Below are positions 17,103-24,783 of a stretch of DNA of 64,000 bases, in pieces (position 1 is the stretch's first letter; every line of letters begins with the position of its first letter). A program made the position numbers and the translations under genes. The stretch is from Pseudomonas sp. BP8. Its GTDB lineage: Bacteria; Pseudomonadota; Gammaproteobacteria; Pseudomonadales; Pseudomonadaceae. The stretch covers positions 4,556,501-4,620,500 of the forward strand of contig NZ_JAGINK010000001.1 in the NCBI RefSeq assembly GCF_017875955.1. Reading direction: 5' to 3'. The notes beneath the pieces are model-generated. The model had not been told where the DNA came from, searched no databases, and worked only from the letters and a program-made list of their open reading frames with translations.

Positions 17103-17741
17103 CTAGATCTCGCCAAATTCATAAGGGATGGCCAGCACTTCCAACGCCAGCAGGCCTTCTTCGCCACTGATGATATTGAGCGCGGAGATGCCGTCGGTCT
17201 GGTAGCGCCTGACCTTGCTGCCACTGGCGCTGACCCACTCCAGATTGCACCGCCGGGTGCCTCGTTTCAGCGCTTCATGGTCCAACCCATTGAGCGTCCA
17301 CAGTCGGGAACCTGCCGGTTTGCGCAAGGCAGCCGCCTTTTCATCGGCACCCCAGATGCCCACATAGCCCGAGAGAAAGCTGGAGTTGTAGTCGACCACC
17401 CAGGGGTGGCGCATCCAGGCTCTGTCTACTGGCCTGATCTCGTAATAACACTGCTCACCGTGCTGGTACGACCCTCGCTGGTAGGCGCCAAACCAGAACA
17501 ACTCGCAGTACGTATGCTTTGGATTGTCGTAATCAAGGGGCGATAGCGATTTTTCCAGCACGCCGTCGGGCTCGGCGAGCAGATAACGGTTCCAGCGATC
17601 ATTGCCGTTGAACTGTACCCAGATCGGTGCGAGGTGCTCGGTGGCACTGTCCCATGCCTGCGGCTCGATGCGCTTGCCGGAGCCTTGCCACCAGCAGCGG
17701 GCCAAGAAGCTGAACCGCGAGTTATAAATGTAGTCGCTCAT
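17103..17741 (-). CDS. Hypothetical protein
   Basis: A 212-residue protein that I do not recognise. It is rich in Trp and Tyr (MSDYIYNSRFSFLARCWWQG, CELFWFGAYQRGSY, AWMRHPWVVDYNSSFLSGY) and has no signal peptide, membrane segment or clear nucleotide motif. Codon use is like its neighbours, and the ATG at 17741 is preceded by AGGAG, so it is very likely a real gene. It is followed by a DUF1289 gene on the same strand upstream, with about 75 bp between them. Confidence 0.7.
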   Translation of the reverse strand: MSDYIYNSRFSFLARCWWQGSGKRIEPQAWDSATEHLAPIWVQFNGNDRWNRYLLAEPDGVLEKSLSPLDYDNPKHTYCELFWFGAYQRGSYQHGEQCYYEIRPVDRAWMRHPWVVDYNSSFLSGYVGIWGADEKAAALRKPAGSRLWTLNGLDHEALKRGTRRCNLEWVSASGSKVRRYQTDGISALNIISGEEGLLALEVLAIPYEFGEI

Positions 17742-17815
17742 GCTGACACTCCTGGTCAGTTTCGTAGAGCGATCAACACTAGACGTGGCCGGGTGCGGCA
17801 GGCAGGGGGAAACCC

Positions 17816-18283
17816 CTACTCCAGTGCCTGCCTGAGGAAGGCCGGAGCGATGTAACGCTGGTAGTGCGCCTCTGACAACAGGAAGAACTCCCGATCGATG
17901 GCATCACGCAACTGCGGCAGATCCCAGTCGCGAAATTCCGGTAGCAGCACCATGCCGTACGCTTCGAGGTCGCGGATCAGCCGCGCGCCACGGGCGATCA
18001 ACTGATATGCCCAACAGTATTCGGACTGCTGCACGACGAAGCGGATCGAGCGTTGCTCCAGTTGCTGGCGCAGGCGCTCTTTGTCGAACACTTCAAGCTT
18101 GGCCATCATCACCTGCACCAGCAACTGCTCGAGCCGCAGCCAGACGGCGCGCTTTTCCTCGTCGCTGTAGCCGTTCCAGTGAATCACTTCGTGATGGAAA
18201 CGCTTGCAGCCGCGGCACACAAGGTCCCCGTAGACCGTGGAGCAGAGCCCGACACAAGGGGTTTTAATTGACTGGTTGGACAT
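17816..18283 (-). CDS. DUF1289 domain protein
   Basis: A protein of about 155 residues with the DUF1289 cysteine cluster at its N terminus (TPCVGLCSTVYGDLVCRGCK), a small zinc or Fe-S binding motif of unknown role. I start at the ATG at 18283 (MSNQSIKTPCVG), which brings the motif to the N terminus as in the family; a GTG at 18310 would add nine residues. Neither start has a strong ribosome binding site. The remaining 120 residues are helical and basic and lack other motifs I recognise. Confidence 0.8.
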   Translation of the reverse strand: MSNQSIKTPCVGLCSTVYGDLVCRGCKRFHHEVIHWNGYSDEEKRAVWLRLEQLLVQVMMAKLEVFDKERLRQQLEQRSIRFVVQQSEYCWAYQLIARGARLIRDLEAYGMVLLPEFRDWDLPQLRDAIDREFFLLSEAHYQRYIAPAFLRQALE

Positions 18284-18310
18284 GGAAAAACAACGGCTTG
18301 GCGGTGGCAC

Positions 18311-18689
18311 ACGGCCCCATGTTAGCCCTTTGTCTAACCAGGGTCACTCGTTAAAGTCGCACGGGCAGCCTTACTTTCGTCCGGGTTTTACCGTAGAATC
18401 ACTTCGCCTTTTCAAGGCAACAATGTCCGTTGGAAGCTGTTTTCAAAGCGTCACGAGCACAGTTAATCCGGTAGAACGGCGTTGGCCCGGGCCATGCACC
18501 CCTCGCATGACCGCGCCAACCCCTCATCAGCGCTCCGTTCTACAGGCGTAAAACTTTGAAAGCAGCTTCTACAAGGATTTCCTGCAACCCTGGCTGGGCG
18601 GCTCAAAAAGCCGTATTGCGCATGGGTGCTGTAAATCCTGGATGAGCGTCCCGGACTCCCTTTAGGGACCACTGATGAGGGTAATAACT
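18311..18689. other. Intergenic region upstream of acnB
   Basis: About 380 bp between the divergent DUF1289 gene and acnB. It must hold the acnB promoter. GAGGG about 9 bases before the GTG at 18690 is the likely ribosome binding site. I see no repeat, RNA gene or strong sigma-70 consensus that I can place with confidence. Confidence 0.5.
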
Positions 18690-21299
18690 GTGCTTGAAGC
18701 CTACCGCAAACACATCGAAGAGCGTGCCGCCCTGGGTATCGTGCCCCAGCCGCTGAACGCCGAACAGACTGCAGGCCTGGTCGAGCTGCTGAAGAATCCG
18801 CCGGCCGGCGAAGAAGCCTTCCTCGTAGAACTGATCACCGATCGCGTACCACCAGGTGTTGACGAAGCCGCCTACGTCAAGGCCGGTTTCCTCTCCGCTA
18901 TCGCCAAAGGCGAAGCGCAATCCCCGCTGATCGACCGCAAGCATGCCGCAGAGCTGCTGGGCACCATGCAGGGTGGCTACAACATCGAGACCTTGGTCGC
19001 GCTGCTGGACGACGCCGAACTGGGCGCCGTCGCGGCCGAACAGCTCAAGCACACGCTGCTGATGTTCGATGCCTTCCACGACGTGGCCGAAAAAGCCAAG
19101 GCGGGCAACGCCCACGCCAAGGCCGTACTGGAATCCTGGGCCGCCGGTGAGTGGTTCACCAAGCGTCCGCCGATCGCCGAGAAGTACACCCTGACCGTGT
19201 TCAAGGTGCCTGGCGAAACCAACACCGATGACCTCTCGCCTGCCCCGGATGCCTGGTCGCGCCCTGACATCCCCCTGCACGCCCTGGCCATGCTGAAGAT
19301 GGCCCGTGACGGCATCGAGCCTGAGCAACCCGGTTCGGTCGGCCCGCTCAAGCAAATCGAAGCGGTCCGTGCCAAAGGCTTCCCGGTCGCCTACGTCGGT
19401 GACGTGGTCGGTACCGGTTCGTCGCGTAAATCCGCCACCAACTCGGTGCTGTGGTTCTTCGGTGACGACATCCCGAACGTGCCGAACAAGCGCGCCGGTG
19501 GTTTCTGCTTCGGTACCAAGATCGCCCCGATCTTCTACAACACCATGGAAGACGCCGGCGCCCTGCCGATCGAATTCGACTGCACCAACCTGGGCATGGG
19601 CGACGTCATCGACGTCTACCCGTACAAAGGTGAAGTACGCCGTCACGACAGCGACGAGCTGGTCACCACCTTCGCCCTGAAGACCGAAGTGCTGCTCGAC
19701 GAAGTCCGCGCTGGCGGCCGTATCCCGCTGATCGTGGGTCGCGGCCTGACCGACAAGGCCCGCGCCGAGCTGGGCCTGGGTCCAGCCGACCTGTTCAAGC
19801 TGCCTGAAGCTCCGGTCGATACCGGCAAAGGCTTCACCCTGGCACAGAAAATGGTCGGCCGCGCCTGCGGTCTGGCAGAAGGCCAGGGCGTGCGCCCAGG
19901 TGCCTACTGCGAGCCGAAGATGACCACTGTGGGTTCGCAAGACACCACCGGCCCGATGACCCGCGACGAGCTGAAAGACCTGGCTTGCCTGGGCTTCTCC
20001 GCTGACCTGGTAATGCAGTCGTTCTGCCACACCGCGGCCTATCCAAAGCCGATCGACGTCACTACCCACCACACCTTGCCGGACTTCATCCGCACCCGTG
20101 GCGGCGTGTCCCTGCGTCCTGGCGACGGCATCATCCACAGCTGGCTGAACCGCATGCTGCTGCCTGACACCGTCGGCACCGGTGGCGACTCGCACACCCG
20201 CTTCCCGATCGGCATCTCGTTCCCGGCCGGTTCCGGCCTGGTGGCCTTCGCCGCTGCCACCGGCGTCATGCCGCTGGACATGCCGGAGTCGGTCCTGGTG
20301 CGCTTCAAGGGCAAACTGCAACCGGGCATCACCCTGCGTGACCTGGTCCATGCCATCCCTTACTACGCCATCCAGAACGGCCTGCTGACCGTCGAGAAGA
20401 AGGGCAAGAAAAACGCCTTCTCCGGCCGCATCCTCGAGATCGAAGGCCTGGACGAGCTGACTGTCGAGCAAGCCTTCGAACTGTCCGACGCCTCGGCCGA
20501 GCGTTCCGCTGCCGGTTGCACCATCAAACTGCCGGAAAAAGCGGTTGCCGAATACCTGCAGTCGAACATCACCCTGCTGCGCTGGATGATCAGCGAAGGC
20601 TACGGCGATGCACGGACCATGGAGCGCCGTGCGCAAGCCATGGAAGCCTGGCTGGCCAATCCAGAGCTGCTGGCTGCCGATGCCGACGCCGAGTACGCCG
20701 AGATCATCGAAATCGACCTGGCCGACGTCAAGGAGCCTGTGCTCTGCGCGCCGAACGACCCGGACGACGCACGCCTGCTGTCTTCGGTACAGGGCGAGAA
20801 GATCGACGAAGTGTTCATCGGTTCGTGCATGACCAACATCGGTCACTTCCGCGCTGCCGGCAAGCTGCTGGAGAAGGTCAAGGGTGGTATTCCGACCCGT
20901 CTGTGGCTGGCTCCGCCAACCAAGATGGACGCCCATCAGCTGACCGAAGAAGGCTACTACGGCATCTACGGCAAGGCTGGCGCGCGCATGGAAATGCCAG
21001 GCTGCTCGCTGTGCATGGGTAACCAGGCACGTGTGCAGACCGGTTCGACCGTGGTCTCCACTTCGACCCGTAACTTCCCGAACCGTCTGGGCGATGCCAC
21101 CAACGTTTACCTGGCTTCGGCTGAGCTGGCGGCGGTTGCTTCGATCCTCGGCAAGCTGCCGACTGTTGAAGAGTATCTGGTGTACGCCAAGGACATCGAC
21201 AGCATGGCTGCCGACGTTTACCGCTACCTGAGCTTCGACCAGATCGCCGAGTTCCGTGAAGCGGCGGAAAGCGCCAAGATTCCGGTTGTTCAGGCGTAA
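18690..21299 (+). CDS. acnB: Aconitate hydratase B
   Basis: A TCA-cycle enzyme of about 869 residues that interconverts citrate and isocitrate, and also 2-methylaconitate and methylisocitrate. I use a GTG at 18690, because the protein then starts (M)LEAYRKHIEERA as AcnB does and GAGGG lies upstream; the ATG 15 bases earlier would add five odd residues. Visible parts: the N-terminal HEAT-like domain, VGTGSSRKSATNSVLWFFGDD in part, the catalytic GDSHTRFPIGISFPAGSG, the 4Fe-4S cysteines in FIGSCMTNIGHF and MPGCSLCMGNQARV. It ends at a strong terminator. Full length for the family. Confidence 0.97.
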   Translation: MLEAYRKHIEERAALGIVPQPLNAEQTAGLVELLKNPPAGEEAFLVELITDRVPPGVDEAAYVKAGFLSAIAKGEAQSPLIDRKHAAELLGTMQGGYNIETLVALLDDAELGAVAAEQLKHTLLMFDAFHDVAEKAKAGNAHAKAVLESWAAGEWFTKRPPIAEKYTLTVFKVPGETNTDDLSPAPDAWSRPDIPLHALAMLKMARDGIEPEQPGSVGPLKQIEAVRAKGFPVAYVGDVVGTGSSRKSATNSVLWFFGDDIPNVPNKRAGGFCFGTKIAPIFYNTMEDAGALPIEFDCTNLGMGDVIDVYPYKGEVRRHDSDELVTTFALKTEVLLDEVRAGGRIPLIVGRGLTDKARAELGLGPADLFKLPEAPVDTGKGFTLAQKMVGRACGLAEGQGVRPGAYCEPKMTTVGSQDTTGPMTRDELKDLACLGFSADLVMQSFCHTAAYPKPIDVTTHHTLPDFIRTRGGVSLRPGDGIIHSWLNRMLLPDTVGTGGDSHTRFPIGISFPAGSGLVAFAAATGVMPLDMPESVLVRFKGKLQPGITLRDLVHAIPYYAIQNGLLTVEKKGKKNAFSGRILEIEGLDELTVEQAFELSDASAERSAAGCTIKLPEKAVAEYLQSNITLLRWMISEGYGDARTMERRAQAMEAWLANPELLAADADAEYAEIIEIDLADVKEPVLCAPNDPDDARLLSSVQGEKIDEVFIGSCMTNIGHFRAAGKLLEKVKGGIPTRLWLAPPTKMDAHQLTEEGYYGIYGKAGARMEMPGCSLCMGNQARVQTGSTVVSTSTRNFPNRLGDATNVYLASAELAAVASILGKLPTVEEYLVYAKDIDSMAADVYRYLSFDQIAEFREAAESAKIPVVQA

Positions 21300-21332
21300 G
21301 ATCAGGTAGGAGCGTTGAGCTTCTAGCTGATG

Positions 21333-21366
21333 AAAAAAACCCGGCAGAAATGCCGGGTTTTTTTTG
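21333..21366 (+). terminator. Rho-independent terminator after acnB
   Basis: A stem of AACCCGGCA and TGCCGGGTT around a GAAA loop, followed by nine T. The A-run on the 5' side makes it possibly bidirectional, also serving the minus-strand gene ending at 21467. Confidence 0.92.
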
Positions 21367-21466
21367 GGTTATCGCTGGTAAAGCCACGGCAACGGCAGGC
21401 AAATCGCCACGCGCCTACTGCTCGTTTTCCTGGCAACAGCTGATCAGTAGAATCAGCATTTTTAGC

Positions 21467-22333
21467 CTAACCGTCTATGAAGGTATCTCGGGTAAATGGC
21501 CCGCCCCATGGGAGCAATCCCAACACCGTCACTACGAAGATAAAACTGATCGAAAAAAATATCATGGGCAGAAACATGCCATCCCAATAGGTATCAAGCA
21601 TGGCATGTCGAGGATTAGCCGGATCGTAGCGTACAGCCACTCTATCACCACGATCATAGCCGCTACTGCACACGGAGGCACTGACGTCATAGGATTGCTG
21701 ATCCGCAGCCTGAAATTCGATCAACGCACAGTGCTTAGAAGACCCCCCAGAAATCACAGTACCTGTCGTAAATTCGGTCATTCTCGCCTGTTTATCCTTG
21801 TGATCCTGCAGCACCCAATAACCCACCCCTCCTAGTACCAAGGCAATGCCTGCAAGCGAGAAAATCAAACCCCTCTCACTCATTTCCGTTTTCTCGCCAG
21901 GCACAGGCGTGCACAGCATGAAAATCCACATCATCACGCCTAATCCAATTGACAGCACAACGTAGAACCATTCATCAGCGGTAACGACCAGCAATGCGTG
22001 CTCGGGAGATTCTGGCAAATAGAAAACTGCAACTTTATCTCCTATTTTATTCTGTGACGAAGTGGTGCATTGTTTTCCCTCTACGGTTACAAGTACGTTA
22101 GCTTGTGTATAAAACTGTATGCGCGGACACTTATTTCTACTTCTGAAGCCTTCACCCCAATCCTCGTATGAAAAAGCGATTAGCGTCCCAATGGTTTCCA
22201 CCATACCGTGCTTTTCAGCTTCTCGCTGAACATGCAGCAATACAGCCGTAATAAAAAATACGGCACCTACAACCGCAAAAAACGTGCGCAATTGTATGTG
22301 CCGAGATTTGACAGATAATTCACGCGATATCAT
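21467..22333 (-). CDS. Duplicated DUF3592-like membrane protein
   Basis: A 288-residue inner-membrane protein with four predicted helices, at about 18-35, 122-140, 155-173 and 254-274. It is an internal duplication: each half is helix, extracytoplasmic domain, helix, and the repeats show as IGDKVAVFYLPESPEHALL (97-115) and RGDRVAVRYDPANPRHAML (228-246). Each loop has cysteines (CPRIQF, KQCTT; KHCALIEF, SVCSSGYDRGD). The pattern fits DUF3592. Codon use and base composition are AT-rich compared with the flanking acnB, a sign of transfer. It lies on the same strand as the type VI effector, beyond two inverted lipoprotein genes. A role as immunity protein is a guess from position. Confidence 0.7.
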   Translation of the reverse strand: MISRELSVKSRHIQLRTFFAVVGAVFFITAVLLHVQREAEKHGMVETIGTLIAFSYEDWGEGFRSRNKCPRIQFYTQANVLVTVEGKQCTTSSQNKIGDKVAVFYLPESPEHALLVVTADEWFYVVLSIGLGVMMWIFMLCTPVPGEKTEMSERGLIFSLAGIALVLGGVGYWVLQDHKDKQARMTEFTTGTVISGGSSKHCALIEFQAADQQSYDVSASVCSSGYDRGDRVAVRYDPANPRHAMLDTYWDGMFLPMIFFSISFIFVVTVLGLLPWGGPFTRDTFIDG

Positions 22334-22636
22334 TAATCACCACCCACACCTGAGAAAGAAGAAAATTTTTCGACTTTTCTTTGCTGCAGAGAGCACAGCT
22401 TCCTGATGAAAAGCCCGATACTCACACGATCGGGAAGAAGATACCTATCAGACATATCCGAAAAAAAAGCAGGACGCTTCTGTTTATAAACCCGAAGCAC
22501 AAACGCAACGTTTATTCTCTTGAAGGCCACGAATATTTAATATTAACTCCTTGGTAATCACGTCGGGGACTGACCATCTGGCGGCGTTGGAATGATAGGC
22601 TTGGAGATCTCGCCGAGCACGTACAAGGATATTTCA
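22334..22636. other. AT-rich intergenic region
   Basis: About 300 bp between divergent genes, visibly AT-rich. A 65-codon minus-strand frame (22333-22530) ends in a TAATG overlap with the DUF3592-like gene but starts at a GTG without a ribosome binding site and resembles nothing I know; I do not call it. AAGGA about 10 bases before 22637 is the likely ribosome binding site of the next gene. Confidence 0.4.
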
Positions 22637-23629
22637 GTGACAAAAAATATAACAATAGCTCTTTGCACATTTTGGTTAATGGCAGGTTGCCAAGGACCCT
22701 CCTATCCATTGCCCAAAAGCCAGAAACTGCCACCGGAGAAAGTCGAACAAATACTTGGCACCATTGGGAAAAATTACCCGCACCTCTCCTCTGAAATACG
22801 TGCCAATATCCTGAAGACTGTCGTGCAGTCGCTGGACAACATGGTCTTTGTCGAGGGCGGTGAGTTTCAGATGGGGGACTTTGGATGGCCGTATGATGAT
22901 GACCCCACAAATATGTGTGACTGGCCCTGCAGGGTAGAGTCCGATCGAATGGGTAGGCTTACAATGTTCGGGGATGATGACTTCGTTCATCCTGTTGAGC
23001 TTAGCAGCTATCACCTGTCTAAGTACCAAGTTCAGCTGGCAGAAATTGATTTATTTTTTACGAGCCAAGGCCAACCCGTATTCGACGCAGAAGATCGCAA
23101 GCGCGAAGACCTGCAATTCCTTTATCGCCCAAATCTACCTGCCCCAACTAAAACTTGGCAAGAAGCTAAGGATTATTGCGGCTGGCTGGCCCAGCTAAGT
23201 GGTTACCCTGTCGATCTACCGACAGAAGCGCAATGGGAATATGCCGCCCGCAACCGTGGCCAATACCTGGCGTTCCCGACTGATAATGGTAGCTTGAACT
23301 ATGGACGTAACTTTCCACACCCTGATGAACTGAATACGTTTCCCGTGGATGCGTTTCTACCCAACCCCTTGGGTCTTTACAACCTTTCGGGGAATGCTGC
23401 GGACTGGGTCAACGATTGGTTTGGCAAAGATTACTACCGTCACTCACCCATCTTAAATCCACAGGGGCCGGAGACGGGAACACAGAAAGCGCGTAGAGGA
23501 GCCAATGTAGGTGAGGACCCATTACTGTCAGCCAGTACCGTAATGCGCTTCCCTACCGACCCGATCAGATCTGGTTACTTTCCTGGAACAAGCTTTCGCT
23601 GCGCAATTCAATCCCAAGAAACTTTATAA
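22637..23629 (+). CDS. FGE-sulfatase (SUMF1) fold lipoprotein, copy 1
   Basis: A 330-residue predicted lipoprotein. The GTG start at 22637 with AAGGA upstream gives a short signal peptide and lipobox LMAGC (Cys18); a longer frame from 22592 lacks this. After a linker of about 70 residues comes an FGE/EgtB/PvdO fold: MVFVEGGEFQMGDFGWP, WQEAKDYCGWLAQLSGYPVD, LPTEAQWEYAARN, GLYNLSGNAADWVNDWFG, ending GTSFRCAI. In true formylglycine-generating enzymes a Cys pair precedes the last motif (SYCxxxxC region); here that stretch reads GEDPLLSASTVMRF with no cysteine, so FGE catalysis is unlikely. The neighbour at 23732 is a close paralog of identical length. The genes face a LysM effector, so I infer a periplasmic immunity or effector-binding role. 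Confidence 0.85.
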   Translation: MTKNITIALCTFWLMAGCQGPSYPLPKSQKLPPEKVEQILGTIGKNYPHLSSEIRANILKTVVQSLDNMVFVEGGEFQMGDFGWPYDDDPTNMCDWPCRVESDRMGRLTMFGDDDFVHPVELSSYHLSKYQVQLAEIDLFFTSQGQPVFDAEDRKREDLQFLYRPNLPAPTKTWQEAKDYCGWLAQLSGYPVDLPTEAQWEYAARNRGQYLAFPTDNGSLNYGRNFPHPDELNTFPVDAFLPNPLGLYNLSGNAADWVNDWFGKDYYRHSPILNPQGPETGTQKARRGANVGEDPLLSASTVMRFPTDPIRSGYFPGTSFRCAIQSQETL

Positions 23630-23731
23630 AGTACACCAATGGCAAAGCTCCTAGCGGAGCCCTTACTACAAGCATCCACCAGCTAAACAATACCCATTAG
23701 CGGTCACACCAAAATACACAAGGACACTTCA

Positions 23732-24724
23732 GTGACTAAACAAATACCGATAGGTCTTTGCACTATATTTTTAATGACAGCATGCCAGGGAAACTCACAC
23801 TCTTTCCCCATAAGCCAGAAATTATCACCCGAGAAAGTCAACCAAATATTCAAAACAGTGGAGAACAATTACCCACACCTTTCCTCCGAGGTACGAGCAA
23901 AAATCCTGAAGACTGTCGTGCAGTCGCTAGACAATATGGTCTTTGTCGAGGGCGGTGAATTTCAGATGGGAGATTTCGGCTGGCCATATGATGATGACCC
24001 CACAGATCTATGCGACTGGCCCTGCGGTGTAGACCCGGACCGGATGGGGAACATCACCATGTTTGGCGATGATGACTTCGTTCACCCTGTCAGACTGAGC
24101 AGCTATTATATTTCGAAATTCCAAACAACCCTGGCAGATTTTGATTTATTTTTCACCGCGCAAGAAAAGCCATTATTCGGCTTGGAACATCGAAATCGCC
24201 CAGACTTACAGCATCGTTACCGGCCAAATATACCTACTTCCACCAAGAGCTGGCAAGAAGCCAAAGATTATTGCGGCTGGCTGGGTCAACTAAGTGGTTA
24301 TCCTGTCGACCTACCGACAGAAGCGCAATGGGAATATGCAGCCCGCAACCGTGGCCAACACCTTGCTTTCCCCACTGACAATGGTAGCTTAAACTACGGA
24401 CGTAACTTTCCTCACCCTAATGAACGGAATACATTCCCTGTGGATGCTTTCCTACCTAACCCCTTGGGACTTTATAACCTTTCGGGGAATGCTGCGGACT
24501 GGGTCAACGACTGGTTCGGCGAAGACTACTACCGTCACTCCCCTATCGTAAATCCACAAGGGCCAGAGACTGGAACGCAGAAAGCGCGCAGGGGCGCCAA
24601 TATTGGTGAAAGCCCATTACTGTCAGCCAGTACCGTAATGCGTTTTCCTAGCGACCCCGTCAGAAAATATTATTCGCCGGAGAGTAGCTTTCGTTGCGCA
24701 ATTCAATACCAAGAACCCTTATAA
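23732..24724 (+). CDS. FGE-sulfatase (SUMF1) fold lipoprotein, copy 2
   Basis: A tandem paralog of the preceding gene, also 330 residues from a GTG start at 23732, with AAGGA 9 bases upstream and lipobox LMTAC (Cys18). Most residues match copy 1, including MVFVEGGEFQMGDFGWPYDD, PTEAQWEYAARNRGQ and GLYNLSGNAADWVNDWFG. The variable parts are residues about 20-50, the segment around 135-165 (LADFDLFFTAQEKPLFGLEH against LAEIDLFFTSQGQPVFDAED) and the last 15. It lacks the FGE cysteine pair as well (GESPLLSASTVMRF). The upstream 102-bp spacer and the 5' ends resemble those of copy 1, so the duplication includes the ribosome binding site. It converges with the effector gene (59 bp between stops). 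Confidence 0.85.
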   Translation: MTKQIPIGLCTIFLMTACQGNSHSFPISQKLSPEKVNQIFKTVENNYPHLSSEVRAKILKTVVQSLDNMVFVEGGEFQMGDFGWPYDDDPTDLCDWPCGVDPDRMGNITMFGDDDFVHPVRLSSYYISKFQTTLADFDLFFTAQEKPLFGLEHRNRPDLQHRYRPNIPTSTKSWQEAKDYCGWLGQLSGYPVDLPTEAQWEYAARNRGQHLAFPTDNGSLNYGRNFPHPNERNTFPVDAFLPNPLGLYNLSGNAADWVNDWFGEDYYRHSPIVNPQGPETGTQKARRGANIGESPLLSASTVMRFPSDPVRKYYSPESSFRCAIQYQEPL

Positions 24725-24783
24725 AGTACACCACTGATAAAGGCGCCCACCGGCGCCCTTATCTAAAAAACCTAACACCAAAC

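Noticed and set aside
18603..20936. 777-codon minus-strand frame over acnB
   Set aside because: It is antisense to a complete acnB; composition of a shadow frame (many Gln, His, Val, Gly).
22333..22530. 65-codon minus-strand frame coupled by TAATG to the DUF3592-like gene
   Set aside because: It starts at a GTG without a ribosome binding site, and the sequence looks like translated AT-rich spacer.
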